NCBI RefSeq assembly: GCF_050948175.1
Contig: NW_027490109.1
Span: 744,001 to 808,000, forward strand
Reading direction: 5' to 3'
Length of the DNA: 64,000 bases
Source of the DNA: Xylocopa sonorina
Taxonomy: Eukaryota; Arthropoda; Insecta; Hymenoptera; Apidae
Shown here: piece after piece, positions 13,379-29,000 of the stretch
How positions within the stretch are numbered: position 1 is the stretch's first letter
Layout of the letters: each line of letters opens with the position of its first letter
Position numbers and translations under genes: made by a program
Notes under the pieces: model-generated
What the model was told of the DNA's origin: nothing
Seen by the model: the letters and a program-made list of their open reading frames with translations, nothing else
Database searches by the model: none

Positions 13379-15868
13379 TAGAGTTCAAATGCTTCTTAAA
13401 ACGAGATATTGCATCTTATATCTATGTTTCATGATAAGATATAATATTCATTGCGAAGTGTTATGCATTCCTCGTCTACGATTCAAATGAATGAAAATGC
13501 GACACTTCCTTGCAAGGAAATAGCGTTTGCAGATGTCTACGTATCGTAGCAATAGAGTTCTAATGCTTCTTAAAACGCGATATCGCATCTCATTTCTATG
13601 TTTCATGGTAAGATAGAATATGATTTGCGAAGTGTTATGTATTCCTCGTCTACACATCAAATGAATGTAAATGCGACACTTCCTTGCAAGGAAATAGCGT
13701 TTGCAGATGTCTACGTATCGTAGCAATAGAGTTCTTATGATTCTTAAAACGCGATATCGCATCTCATTTCTATGTTTCATGGTAAGGTATAATATGATAT
13801 GCGAAGTGTTATGTATCCGTCGTCTACACTTCAAATGAATGTAAATGCGACACTTTCTTGCAAGGAAATAGCGTTTGCAGATGTCTACGTATCGTAGCAT
13901 TGGATTTCTGATGCTTCTTAAAACGCGATATCGCATCTCATTTCTATTTTTCATGGTAAGATATAATATGAATTGCGAAGTGTTATGTATTCCTCGTCTA
14001 CACTTCAAATGAATGTAAATGCGACACTTCTTTGCAAGGAAATAGCGTTTGCAGATGTCTACGTATTGTTGCAATAGAGTTCTGATGATTCTTAAAACGC
14101 GATATCGCATCTCATTTCTATGTTTCATGGTAAGGTATAATATGATTTGCGGAGTGTTATGTATTCCTCGTCTACACTTCAAATGAATGTAAATGCGACA
14201 CTTCCTTGCAAGGAAATAGCGTTTGCAGATGTCTACGTATCGTAGAAATAGTGTTCTTATGATTCTTAAAACGCGATATCGCATCTCATTTCTATGTATC
14301 ATGGTAAGGTATAATATGATTTGCGAAGTGTTATGTATCCGTCGTCTACACTTCAAATGAATGTAAATGCGACACTTTCTCGCAAGGAACTAGCGTTTGC
14401 AGATGTCTACGTATCTTAGCAATAGAGTTCTTATGATTCTTAAAACGCGATATCGCATCACACTTCTATGTTTCATGGTAAGATATAATATGATTTGCGG
14501 AGTGTTATGTATTCCTCGTCTACACTTCAAATGAATGTGAATGCGACACTTCCTTGCAAGGAAATAGCGTTTGCAGATGTCTACGTATCGAAGCAATAGA
14601 GTTCAAATGCTTCTTAAAACGAGATATTGCATCTTATATCTATGTTTCATGATAAGATATAATATTCATTGCGAAGTGTTATGCATTCCTCGTCTACGAT
14701 TCAAATGAATGAAAATGCGACACTTCCTTGCAAGGAAATAGCGTTTGCAGATGTCTACGTATCGTAGCAATAGAGTTCTAATGCTTCTTAAAACGCGATA
14801 TCGCATCTCATTTCTATGTTTCATGGTAAGATAGAATATGATTTGCGAAGTGTTATGTATTCCTCGTCTACACATCAAATGAATGTAAATGCGACACTTC
14901 CTTGCAAGGAAATAGCGTTTGCAGATGTCTACGTATCGTAGCAATAGAGTTCTTATGATTCTTAAAACGCGATATCGCATCTCATTTCTATGTTTCATGG
15001 TAAGGTATAATATGATATGCGAAGTGTTATGTATCCGTCGTCTACACTTCAAATGAATGTAAATGCGACACTTTCTTGCAAGGAAATAGCGTTTGCAGAT
15101 GTCTACGTATCGTAGCATTGGATTTCTGATGCTTCTTAAAACGCGATATCGCATCTCATTTCTATGTTTCATGGTAAGATATAATATGAATTGCGAAGTG
15201 TTATGTATTCCTCGTCTACACTTCAAATGAATGTAAATGCGACACTTCTTTGCAAGGAAATAGCGTTTGCAGATGTCTACGTATTGTTGCAATAGAGTTC
15301 TTATGATTCTTAAAACGCGATATCGCATCTCATTTCTATGTTTCATGGTAAGGTATAATATGATTTGCGGAGTGTTATGTATTCCTCGTCTACACTTCAA
15401 ATGAATGTAAATGCGACACTTCCTTGCAAGGAAATAGCGTTTGCAGATGTCTACGTATCGTAGCAATAGTGTTCTTATGATTCTTAAAACGCGATATCGC
15501 ATCTCATTTCTATGTTTCATGGTAAGATATAATATGATTTGCGAAGTGTTATGTATTCCTCGTCTACACATCAAATGAATGTAAATGCGACACTTCCTTG
15601 CAAGGAAATAGCGTTTGCAGATGTCTACGTATCGTAGAAATAGTGTTCTTATGATTCTTAAAACGCGATATCGCATCTCATTTCTATGTTTCATGGTAAG
15701 ATATAATATGATTTGCGAAGTATTATGTATTCCTCGTCTACACATCAAATGAATGTAAATGCGACACTTCCTTGCAAGGAAATAGCGTTTGCAGATATCT
15801 ACGTATCGTAGCAATAGAGTTCTTATGATACTTAAAACGCGATATCGCATCTCATTTCTATGTTTCAT
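12056..15868. repeat. 8-mer then 7-mer higher-order repeats
   Basis: The monomer with CGATTCAAATG followed by AATGAAAATGCG recurs at about 12090, 13482 and 14700, spaced 1,392 bp (eight monomers) and 1,218 bp (seven monomers). The segment with CTCGCAAGGAACTAGCG recurs at 13158 and 14376, again 1,218 bp apart. This indicates stepwise unequal exchange. Confidence 0.7.
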
Positions 15869-18800
15869 GGTAAGATATTATATGATTTGCGAACTGTTGT
15901 GTATTCCTCGTCTACACTTCAAATGAATGCAAATGCGACACTTCCTTGCAAGGAAATAGCGTTTGCAGATGTCTACATATCGAAGCAATAGAGTTCAAAT
16001 GCTTCTTAAAACGAGATATTGCATCTTATATCTATGTTTCATGATAAGATATAATATTCATTGCGAAGTGTTATGCATTCCTCGTCTACGATTCAAATGA
16101 ATGAAAATGCGACACTTCCTTGCAAGGAAATAGCGTTTGCAGATGTCTACGTATCGTAGCAATAGAGTTCTAATGCTTCTTAAAGCGCGATATCGCATCT
16201 CATTTCTATGTTTCATGGTAAGATATAATATGATTTGCGAAGTGTTATGTATTACTCGTCTACACTACAAATGAATGTGAATGCGACACTTCCTCGCTAG
16301 GAAATAGCGTTTGCAGATGTCTACGTATCGTAGCAATAGTGTTCTTATGATTCTTAAAACGCGATATCGCATCTCATTTCTATGTTTCATGGTAAGATAT
16401 AATATGATTTGCGAAGTGTTATGTATTCCTCGTCTACACATCAAATGAATGAAAATGCGACACTTCCTTGCAAGGAAATAGCGTTTGCAGATGTCTACGT
16501 ATCGTAGCAATAGAGTTCTAATGCTTCTTAAAACGCGATATCGCATCTCATTTCTATGTTTCATGGTAAGATATTATTTGATTTGCGAACTGTTGTGTAT
16601 TCCTCGTCTACACTTCAAATGAATGTAAATGCGACACTTCCTTGCAAGGAAATAGCGTTTGCAGATGTCTACGTATCGAAGCAATAGAGTTCAAATGCTT
16701 CTTAAAACGAGATATTGCATCTCATATCTATGTTTCATGGTAAGATATAATATGATTTGCGAACTGTTATGTATTCCTCGTCTACACTTCAAATGAATGT
16801 AAATGCGACACTTCCTTGCAAGGAAATAGCGTTTGCAGATGTCTACGTATCGAAGCAATAGAGTTCAAATGCTTCTTAAAACGAGATATTGCATCTTATA
16901 TCTATGTTTCATGATAAGATATAATATTCATTGCGAAGTGTTATGCATTCCTCGTCTACGATTCAAATGAATGAAAATGCGACACTTCCTTGCAAGGAAA
17001 TAGCGTTTGCAGATGTCTACGTATCGTAGCAATAGAGTTCTAATGCTTCTTAAAACGCGATATCGCATCTCATTTCTATGTTTCATGGTAAGATAGAATA
17101 TGATTTGCGAAGTGTTATGTATTCCTCGTCTACACATCAAATGAATGTAAATGCGACACTTCCTTGCAAGGAAATAGCGTTTGCAGATGTCTACGTATCG
17201 TAGCAATAGAGTTCTTATGATTCTTAAAACGCGATATCGCATCTCATTTCTATGTTTCATGGTAAGGTATAATATGATATGCGAAGTGTTATGTATCCGT
17301 CGTCTACACTTCAAATGAATGTAAATGCTACACTTTCTTGCAAGGAAATAGCGTTTGCAGATGTCTACGTATCGTAGCATTGGATTTCTGATGCTTCTTA
17401 AAACGCGATATCGCATCTCATTTCTATGTTTCATGGTAAGATATAATATGAATTGCGAAGTGTTATGTATTCCTCGTCCACACTTCAAATGAATGTAAAT
17501 GCGACACTTCTTTGCAAGGAAATAGCGTTTGCAGATGTCTACGTATTGTTGCAATGGACTTCTTATGATTCTTAAAACGCGATATCGCATCACATTTCTA
17601 TGTTTCATGGTAGGATATAATATGATTTGCGGAGTGTTTTGTATTCCTCGTCTACACTTCAAATGAATGTGAATGCCACACTTCCTCGCTAGGAAATAGC
17701 GTTTGCAGATGTCTACGTATCGAAGCAATAGAGTTCTAATGCTTCTTAAAACGCGATATCGCATCTCATTTCTATGTTTCATGGTAAGATAGAATATGAT
17801 TTGCGAAGTGTTATGTATTCCTCGTCTACACTTCAAATGAATGTAAATGCGACACTTTCTTGCAAGGAAATAGCGTTTGCAGATGTCTACGTATCGTAGC
17901 ATTGGATTTCTGATGCTTCTTAAAACGCGATATCGCATCTCATTTCTATGTTTCATGGTAAGATATAATATGATTTGCAAAGTATTATGTATTCCTCGTC
18001 TACACATCAAATGAATGTAAATGCGACACTTCCTTGCAAGGAAATAGCGTTTGCAGATGTCTACGTATCGTAGCAATAGAGTCCTTATGATTCTTAAAAC
18101 GCGATATCGCATCTCATTTCTATGTTTCATCGTAAGATATTATATGATTTGCGAACTGTTGTGTATTCCTCGTCTACACTTCAAATGAATGTAATTGCGA
18201 CACTTCCTTGCAAGGAAATAGCGTTTGCAGATGTCTACGTATCGAAGCAATAGAGTTCAAATGCTTCTTAAAACGAGATATTGCATTTCATATCTATGTT
18301 TCATGATAAGATATATTATTCATTGCGAAGTGTTATGCATTCCTCGTCTACGATTAAAATGAATGAAATGCGACACTTCCTTGCAAGGAAATAGCGTTTG
18401 CAGATGTCTACGTATCGTAGCAATAGAGTTCTTATGATTCTTAAAACGCGATATCGCATCTCATTTCTATGTTTCATGGTAAGGTATAATATGATTTGCG
18501 AAGTGTTATGTATCCGTCGTCTACACTTCAAATGAATGTAAATGCGACACTTTCTCGCAAGGAACTGGCGATTGCAGATGTCTACGTATCTTAGCAATAG
18601 AGTTCTTATGATTCTTAAAACGCGATATCGCATCACATTTCTATGTTTCATGGTAGGATATAATATGATTTGCGGAGTGTTATGTATTCCTCGTCTACAC
18701 TTCAAATGAATGTGAATGCCACACTTCCTCGCTAGGAAATAGCGTTTGCAGATGTCTACGTATCGAAGCAATAGAGTTCTAATGCTTCTTAAAACGCGAT

Positions 18801-18897
18801 ATCGCATCTCATTTCTATGTTTCATGGTAAGATAGAATATGATTTGCGAAGTGTTATGTATTCCTCGTCTACACATCAAATGAATGTAAATGCGACA

Positions 18898-21800
18898 CTA
18901 CCTTGCAAGGAAATAGCGTTTGCAGATGTCTACGTATCGTAGCAATAGAGTTCTTATGATTCTTAAAACGCGATATCGCATCTCATTTCTATGTTTCATG
19001 GTAAGGTATAATATGATATGCGAAGTGTTATGTATCCGTCGTCTACACATCAAATGAATGTAAATGCGACACTTTCTCGCAAGGAACTTTCGTTTGCAGA
19101 TGTCTACGTATCTTAGCAATAGAGTTCTTATGATTCTTAAAACGCGATATCGCATCACACTTCTATGTTTCATGGTAAGATATAATATGATTTGCGGAGT
19201 GTTATGTATTCCTCGTCTACACTTCAAATGAATGTGAATGCCACACTTCCTCGCTAGGAAATAGCGTTTGCAGATGTCTACGTATCGAAGCAATAGATTT
19301 CTAATGCTTCTTAAAACGCGATATCGCATCTCATTTCTATGTTTCATGGTAAGGTATAATATGAGTTGCGAAGTGTTATGTATTCCTCGTCTACACTTCA
19401 AATGAATGTAAATGCGACACTTCCTTGCAAGGAAATAGCGTTTGCAGATGTCTACGTATCGTAGCAATGGATTTCTGATGCTTCTTAAAACGCGATATCG
19501 CATCTCATTTCTACGTTTCATGGTAAGATAGAATATGATTTGCGAAGTGTTATGTATTCCTCGTCTACACTTCAAATGAATGTAAATGCGACACTTTCTT
19601 GCAAGGAAATAGCGTTTGCAGATGTCTACGTATCGTAGCATTGGATTTCTGATGCTTCTTAAAACTCGATATCGCATCTCATTTCTATGTTTCATGGTAA
19701 GATATAATATGAATTGCGAAGTGTTATGTATTCCTCGTCTACACATCAAATGAATGTAAATGCGACACTTCTTTGCAAGGAAACAGCGTTTGCAGATGTC
19801 TACGTATTGTTGCAATAGAGTTCTTATGATTCTTAAAACGCGATATCGCATCTCATTTCTATGTTTCATGGTAAGGTATAATATGATTTGCGGAGTGTTA
19901 TGTATTCCTCGTCTACACTTCAAATGAATGTAAATGCGACACTTCCTTGCAAGGAAATAGCGTTTGCAGATGTCTACGTATCGTAGCAATAGTGTTCTTA
20001 TGATTCTTAAAACGCGATATCGCATCTCATTTCTATGTTTCATGGTAAGATATAATATGATTTGCGAAGTGTTATGTATTCCTCGTCTACACATCAAATG
20101 AATGTAAATGCGACACTTCCTTGCAAGGAAATAGCGTTTGCAGATGTCTACGTATCGTAGCAATAGAGTTCTTATGATTCTTAAAACGCGATATCGCATC
20201 TCATTTCTATGTTTCATGGTAAGGTATAATATGATATGCGAAGTGTTATGTATCCGTCGTCTACACTTCAAATGAATGTAAATGCGACACTTTCTTGCAA
20301 GGAAATAGCGTTTGCAGATGTCTACGTATCGTAGCATTGGATTTCTGATGCTTCTTAAAACGCGATATCGCATCTCATTTCTATGTTTCATGGTAAGATA
20401 TAATATGATTTGCGTAGTGTTATGTATTCCTCGTCTACACTTCAAATGAATGTAAATGCGACACATCTTTGCAAGGAAATGGCGTTTGCAGATGTCTACG
20501 TATCGTTGCAATAGAGTTCTTATGATTCTTAAAACGCGATATCGCATCTCATTTCTATGTTTCATGGTAAGGTATAATATGATTTGCGGAGTGTTATGTA
20601 TTCCTCGTCTACACTTCAAATGAATGTAAATGCGACACTTTCTTGCAAGGAAATAGCGTTTGCAGATGTCTACGTATCGTAGCAATGGATTTCTGATGCT
20701 TCTTAAAACGCGATATCGCATCTCATTTCTATGTTTCATGGTAAGATAGAATATGATTTGCGAAGTGTTATGTATTCCTCGTCTACACTTCAAATGAATG
20801 TAAATGCGACACTTTCTTGCAAGGAAATAGCGTTTGCAGATGTCTACGTATCGTAGCATTGGATTTCTGATGCTTCTTAAAACTCGATATCGCATCTCAT
20901 TTCTATGTTTCATGGTAAGATATAATATGAATTGCGAAGTGTTATGTATTCCTCGTCTACACTTCAAATGAATGTAAATGCGACACTTCTTTGCAAGGAA
21001 ACAGCGTTTGCAGATGTCTACGTATTGTTGCAATAGAGTTCTTATGATTCTTAAAACGCGATATCGCATCTCATTTCTATGTTTCATGGTAAGGTATAAT
21101 ATGATTTGCGGAGTGTTATGTATTCCTCGTCTACACTTCAAATGAATGTAAATGCGACACTTCCTTGCAAGGAAATAGCGTTTGCAGATGTCTACGTATC
21201 GTAGCAATAGTGTTCTTATGATTCTTAAAACGCGATATCGCATCTCATTTCTATGTTTCATGGTAAGATATAATATGATTTGCGAAGTGTTATGTATTCC
21301 TCGTCTACACATCAAATGAATGTAAATGCGACACTTCCTTGCAAGGAAATAGCGTTTGCAGATGTCTACGTATCGTAGCAATAGAGTTCTTATGATTCTT
21401 AAAACGCGATATCGCATCTCATTTCTATGTTTCATGGTAAGGTATAATATGATATGCGAAGTGTTATGTATCCGTCGTCTACACTTCAAATGAATGTAAA
21501 TGCGACACTTTCTTGCAAGGAAATAGCGTTTGCAGATGTCTACGTATCGTAGCATTGGATTTCTGATGCTTCTTAAAACGCGATATCGCATCTCATTTCT
21601 ATGTTTCATGGTAAGATATAATATGATTTGCGTAGTGTTATGTATTCCTCGTCTACACTTCAAATGAATGTAAATGCGACACATCTTTGCAAGGAAATAG
21701 CGTTTGCAGATGTCTACGTATCGTTGCAACAGAGTTCTTATGATTCTTAAAACGCGATATCGCATCTCATTTCTATGTTTCATGGTAAGGTATAATATGA

Positions 21801-24800
21801 TTTGCGGAGTGTTATGTATTCCTCGTCTACATTTCAAATGAATGTAAATGCGACACTTCCTTGCAAGGAAATAGCGTTTGCAGATGTCTACGTATCGTAG
21901 CAATAGAGTTCTTATGATTCTTAAAACGCGATATCGCATCTCATTTCTATGTTTCATGGTAAGGTATAATATGATATGCGAAGTGTTATGTATCCGTCGT
22001 CTACACTTCAAATGAATGTAAATGCGACACTTTCTTGCAAGGAAATAGCGTTTGCAGATGTCTACGTATCGTAGCATTGGATTTCTGATGCTTCTTAAAA
22101 CGCGATATCGCATCTCATTTCTATGTTTCATGGTAAGATATAATATGATTTGCGTAGTGTTATGTATTCCTCGTCTACACTTCAAATGAATGTAAATGCG
22201 ACACATCTTTGCAAGGAAATAGCGTTTGCAGATGTCTACGTATCGTTGCAATAGAGTTCTTATGATTCTTAAAACGCGATATCGCATCTCATTTCTATGT
22301 TTCATGGTAAGGTATAATATGATTTGCGGAGTGGTATGTATTCCTCGTCTACACTTCAAATGAATGTAAATGCGACACTTTCGTGCAAGGAAATAGCGTT
22401 TGCAGATGTCTACGTATCGTAGCAATGGATTTCTGATGCTTCTTAAAACGCGATATCGCATCTCATTTCTATGTTTCATGGTAAGATAGAATATGATTTG
22501 CGAAGTGTTATGTATTCCTCGTCTACACTTCAAATGAATGTAAATGCGACACTTTCTTGCAAGGAAATAGCGTTTGCAGATGTCTACGTATCGTAGCATT
22601 GGATTTCTGATGCTTCTTAAAACACGATATCGCATCTCATTTCTATGTTTCATGGTAAGATATAATATGAATTGCGAAGTGTTATGTATTCCTCGTCTAC
22701 ACTTCAAATGAATGTAAATGCGACACTTCTTTGCAAGGAAACAGCGTTTGCAGATGTCTACGTATTGTTGCAATAGAGTTCTTATGATTCTTAATACGCG
22801 ATATCGCATCTCATTTCTATGTTTCATGGTAAGGTATAATATGATTTGCGGAGTGTTATGTATTCCTCGTCTACACTTCAAATGAATGTAAATGCGACAC
22901 TTCCTTGCAAGGAAATAGCGTTTGCAGATGTCTACGTATCGTAGCAATAGTGTTCTTATGATTCTTAAAACGCGATATCGCATCTCATTTCTATGTTTCA
23001 TGGTAAGATATAATATGATTTGCGAAGTGTTATGTATTCCTCGTCTACACATCAAATGAATGTAAATGCGACACTTCCTTGCAAGGAAATAGCGTTTGCA
23101 GATGTCTACGTATCGTAGCAATAGAGTTCTTATGATTCTTAAAACGCGATATCGCATCTCATTTCTATGTTTCATGGTAAGGTATAATATGATATGCGAA
23201 GTGTTATGTATCCGTCGTCTACACTTCAAATGAATGTAAATGCGACACTTTCTTGCAAGGAAATAGCGTTTGCAGATGTCTACGTATCGTAGCATTGGAT
23301 TTCTGATGCTTCTTAAAACGCGATATCGCATCTCATTTCTATGTTTCATGGTAAGATATAATATGATTTACGTAGTGTTATGTATTCCTCGTCTACACTT
23401 CAAATGAATGTAAATGCGACACATCTTTGCAAGGAAATAGCGTTTGCAGATGTCTACGTATCGTTGCAATAGAGTTCTTATGATTCTTAAAACGCGATAT
23501 CGCATCTCATTTCTATGTTTCATGGTAAGGTATAATATGATTTGCGGAGTGTTATGTATTCCTCGTCTACACTTCAAATGAATGTAAATGCGACACTTCC
23601 TTGCAAGGAAATAGTGTTTGCAGATGTCTACGTATCGTAGCAATAGAGTTCTTATGATTCTTAAAACGCGATATCGCATCTCATTTCTATGTTTCATGGT
23701 AAGGTATAATATGATATGCGAAGTGTTATGTATCCGTCGTCTACACTTCAAATGAATGTAAATGCGACACTTTCTCGCAAGGAACTAGCGTTTGCAGATG
23801 TCTACGTATCTTAGCAATAGAGTTCTTATGATTCATAAAACGCGATATCGCATCACATTTCTATATTTCATGGTAGGATATAATATGATTTGCGGAGTGT
23901 TATGTATTCCTCGTCTACACTTCAAATGAATGTGAATGCCACACTTCCTCGCTAGGAAATAGCGTTTGCAGATGTCTACGTATCGAAGCAATAGAGTTCT
24001 AATGCTTCTTAAAACGCGATATCGCATCTCATTTCTATGTTTCATGGTAAGATAGAATATGATTTGCGAAGTGTTATGTATTCCTCGTCTACACATCAAA
24101 TGAATGTAAATGCGACACTTCCTTGCAAGGAAATAGCGTTTGCAGATGTCTACGTATCGTAGCAATAGAGTTCTTATGATTCTTAAAACGCGATATCGCA
24201 TCTCATTTCTATGTTTCATGGTAAGGTATAATATGATATGCGAAGTGTTATGTATCCGTCGTCTACACTTCAAATGAATGTAAATGCGACACTTTCTCGC
24301 AAGGAACTTTCGTTTGCAGATGTCTACGTATCTTAGCAATAGAGTTCTTATGATTCTTAAAACGCGATATCGCATCACACTTCTATGTTTCATGGTAAGA
24401 TATAATATGATTTGCGGAGTGTTATGTATTCCTCGTCTACACTTCAAATGAATGTGAATACCACACTTCCTCGCTAGGAAATAGCGTTTGCAGATGTCTA
24501 CGTATCGAAGCAATAGAGTTCTAATGCTTCTTAAAACGCGATATCGCATCTCATTTCTATGTTTCATGGTAAGGTATAATATGAGTTGCGAAGTGTTATG
24601 TATTCCTCGTCTACACTTCAAATGAATGTAAATGCGACACTTTCTTGCAAGGAAATAGCGTTTGCAGATGTCTACGTATCGTAGCAATAGAGTTCTTATG
24701 ATTCTTAAAACGCGATATCGCATCTCATTTCTATGTTTCATGGTAAGGTATAATATGATATGCGAAGTGTTATGTATCCGTCGTCTACACTTCAAATGAA

Positions 24801-25731
24801 TGTAAATGCGACACTTTCTTGCAAGGAAATAGCGTTTGCAGATGTCTACGTATCGTAGCATTGGATTTCTGATGCTTCTTAAAACGCGATATCGCATCTC
24901 ATTTCTATGTTTCATGGTAAGATATAATATGATTTGCGTAGTGTTATGTATTCCTCGTCTACACTTCAAATGAATGTAAATGCGACACATCTTTGCAAGG
25001 AAATAGCGTTTGCAGATGTCTACGTATCGTTGCAATAGAGTTCTTATGATCCTTAAAACGCGATATCGCATCTCATTTCTATGTTTCATGGTAAGGTATA
25101 ATATGATTTGCGGAGTGTTATGTATTCCTCGTCTACACTTCAAATGAATGTAAATGCGACACTTTCGTGCAAGGAAATAGCGTTTGCAGATGTCTACGTA
25201 TCGTAGCAATGGATTTCTGATGCTTCTTAAAACGCGATATCGCATCTCATTTCTATGTTTCATGGTAAGATAGAATATGATTTGCGAAGTGTTATGTATT
25301 CCTCGTCTACACTTCAAATGAATGTAAATGCGACACTTTCTTGCAAGGAAATAGCGTTTGCAGATGTCTACGTATCGTAGCATTGGATTTCTGATGCTTC
25401 TTAAAACACGATATCGCATCTCATTTCTATGTTTCATGGTAAGATATAATATGAATTGCGAAGTGTTATGTATTCCTCGTCTACACTTCAAATGAATGTA
25501 AATGCGACACTTCTTTGCAAGGAAACAGCGTTTGCAGATGTCTACGTATCGTAGCAATAGAGTTCTTATGATTCTTAAAACGCGATATCGCATCTCATTT
25601 CTATGTTTCATGGTAAGGTATAATATGATTTGTGGAGTGTTATGTATTCCTCGTCTACACTTCAAATGAATGTAAATGCGACACTTCCTTGCAAGGAAAT
25701 AGCGTTTGCAGATGTCTACGTATCGAAGCAA
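18898..25731. repeat. 7-/10-/16-mer higher-order repeats, region free of B-type monomers
   Basis: The private variant GGAAACAGCG (for GGAAATAGCG) occurs at about 19783, 21001, 22741 and 25525. The spacings of 1,218, 1,740 and 2,784 bp are exactly 7, 10 and 16 monomers. Neighbouring monomers repeat in the same order around each. The stretch lacks B-type monomers and indels, so one antisense frame stays open from 23349 down to 18898 (1,483 codons, about 25.6 monomers). Confidence 0.75.
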
Positions 25732-26090
25732 TAGAGTTCAAATGCTTCTTAAAACGAGATATTGCATTTCATATCTATGTTTCATGATAAGATATAATAT
25801 TCATTGCGAAGTGTTATGCATTCCTCGTCTACGATTAAAATGAATGAAATGCGACACTTCCTTGCAAGGAAATGGCGTTTGCAGATGTCTACGTATCGTA
25901 GCAATAGAGTTCTTATGATTCTTAAAACGCGATATCGCATCTCATTTCTATGTATCATGGTAAGGTATAATATGATTTGCGAAGTGTTATGTATCCGTCG
26001 TCTACACTTCAAATGAATGTAAATGCGACACTTTATCGCAAGGAACTAGCGTTTGCAGATGTCTACGTATCCTAGCAATAGAGTTATTAT

Positions 26091-29000
26091 GATTCTTAAA
26101 ACGCGATATCGCATCACACTTCTATGTTTCATGGTAAGATATAATATGATTTGCGGAGTGTTATGTATTCCTCGTCTACACTTCAAATGAATGTGAATGC
26201 CACACTTCCTCGCTAGGAAATAGCGTTTGCAGATGTCTACGTATCGAAGCAATAGAGTTCTAATGCTTCTTAAAACGCGATATCGCATCTCATTATCTAT
26301 GTTTCATGGTAAGGTATAATATGAGTTGCGAAGTGTTATGTATTCCTCGTCTACACTTCAAATGAATGTAAATGCGACACTTTCTTGCAAGGAAATAGCG
26401 TTTGTAGATGTCTACGTATCGTAGCAATGGATTTCTGATGCTTCTTAAAACGCGATATCGCATCTCATTTCTATGTTTCATGGTAAGATATAATATGATT
26501 TGCGAAGTGTTATGTATTCCTCGTCTACACTACAAATGAATGTGAATGCGACACTTCCTCGCTAGGAAATAGCGTTAGCAGATGTCTGCGTATCGTAGCA
26601 GTAGAGTTCTAATGCTTCTTAAAACGCGATATCGCATCTCATTTCTATGTTTCATGGTAAGATAGAATATGATTTGCGAAGTGTTATGTATTCCTCGTCT
26701 ACACATCAAATGAATGTAAATGCGACACTTCCTTGCAAGGAAATAGCGTTTGCAGATGTCTACGTATCGTAGCAATAGAGTCCTTATGATTCTTAAAACG
26801 CGATATCGCATCTCATTTCTATGTTTCATGGTAAGGTATAATATGATATGCGAAGTGTTATGTATCCGTCGTCTACACTTCAAATGAATGTAAATGCGAC
26901 ACTTTCTTGCAAGGAAATAGCGTTTGCAGATGTCTACGTATCGTAGCATTGGATTTCTGATGCTTCTTAAAACGCGATATCGCATCTCATTTCTATGTTT
27001 CATGGTAAGATATAATATGAATTGCGAAGTGTTGTGTATTCCTCGTCTACACTTCAAATGAATGTAAATGCGACACTTCTTTGCAAGGAAATAGCGTTTG
27101 CAGATGTCTACGTATTGTTACAATAGAGTTCTTATGATTCTTAAAACGCGATATCGCATCTCATTTCTATGTTTCATGGTAAGGTATAATATGATTTGCG
27201 GAGTGTTATGTATTCCTCGTCTACACATCAAATGAATGTAAATGCGACACTTCCTTGCAAGGAAATAGCGTTTGCAGATGTCTACGTATCGTAGCAATAG
27301 TGTTCTTATGATTCTTAAAACGCGATATCGCATCTCATTTCTATGTTTCATGGTAAGATATAATATGATTTGCGAAGTGTCATGCATTCCTCGTCTACGA
27401 TTCAGATGAATGTAAATGCGACACTTCCTTGCAAGGAAATAGCGTTTGCAGATGTCTACGTATCGTAGCAATAGTGTTCTTATGATTCTTAAAACGCGAT
27501 ATCGCATCTCATTTCTATGTTTCATGGTAAGATACAATATGATTTGCGGAGTGTTATGTACTCCTCGTCTACACTTCAAATGAATGTAAATGCGACACTT
27601 CCTTGCAAGGAAATAGCGTTTGCAAATGTCTACCTATCGTAGCAGTAGTGTTCTAATGCTTCTTAGAACGCGATGTAGCATCTCATTTCTATGTTTCATG
27701 GTAAGATATAATATGATTTGCGAACTGTTATGTATTCCTCGTCTACACTTCAAATGAATGTAAATGCGACACTTCCTTGCAAGGAAATAGCGTTTGCAGA
27801 TGTCTACGTATCGAAGCAATAGAGTTCTAATGCTTCTTAAAACGCGATATCGCATCTCATTTCTATGTTTCATGGTAAGATATAATATGATTTGCGAAGT
27901 GTTATGTATTCCTCGTCTACACATCAAATGAATGTAAATGCGACACTTCCTTGCAAGGAAATAGCGTTTGCAGATGTCTACGTATCGTAGCAATAGAGTT
28001 CTTATGATTCTTGAAACGCGATATCGCATCACATTTCTATGTTTCATGGTAAGATATAATATGATTTGCGGAGTGTTATGTATTCCTCGTCTACACTTCA
28101 AATGAATGTGAATGCCACACTTCCTCGCTAGGAAATAGCGTTTGCAGATGTCTACGTATCGAAGCAATAGAGTTCTAATGCTTCTTAAAACGCGATATCG
28201 CATCTCATTTCTATGTTTCATGGTAAGATATAATATGATTTGCGAAGTGTTATGTATTCCTCGTCTACACATCAAATGAATGTAAATGCGACACTTCCTT
28301 GCAAGGAAATAGCGTTCGCAGATGTCTACGTATCGTAGCAATAGTGTTCTCATGATTATTAAAACGCGATATCGCATCTCATTTCTATGTTTCATGGTAA
28401 GATATAATATGATTTGCGAAGTGTTATGTATTCCTCGTCTACACATCAAATGAATGTAAATGCGACACTTTCTTGCAAGGAAATAGCGTTTGCAGATGTC
28501 TACGTATCGTAGAAATAGTGTTCTTATGATTCTTAAAACGCGATATCGCATCTCATTTCTATGTTTCATGGTAAGATATAATATGATTTGCGAAGTATTA
28601 TGTATTCCTCGTCTACACATCAAATGAATGTAAATGCGACACTTCCTTGCAAGGAAATAGCGTTTGCAGATGTCTACGTATCGTAGCAATAGAGTTCTTA
28701 TGATTCTTAAAACGCGATATCGCATCTCATTTCTATGTTTCATGGTAAGATATTATATGATTTGCGAACTGTTGTGTATTCCTCGTCTACACTTCAAATG
28801 AATGTAAATGCGACACTTCCTTGCAAGGAAATAGCGTTTGCAGATGTCTACGTATCGAAGCAATAGAGTTCAAATGCTTCTTAAAACGAGATATTGCATT
28901 TCATATCTATGTTTCATGATAAGATATAATATTCATTGCGAAGTGTTATGCATTCCTCGTCTACGATTATAATGAATGAAATGCGACACTTCCTTGCAAG

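Noticed and set aside
25804..26016. Plus-strand frames of about 70 codons (also at 4656, 28936, 31371, 35721, 38156)
   Set aside because: Created by a 1-bp deletion (AATGAAATGCG) or by chance loss of stops in B-type monomers. They are copied with the duplications and resemble no protein.
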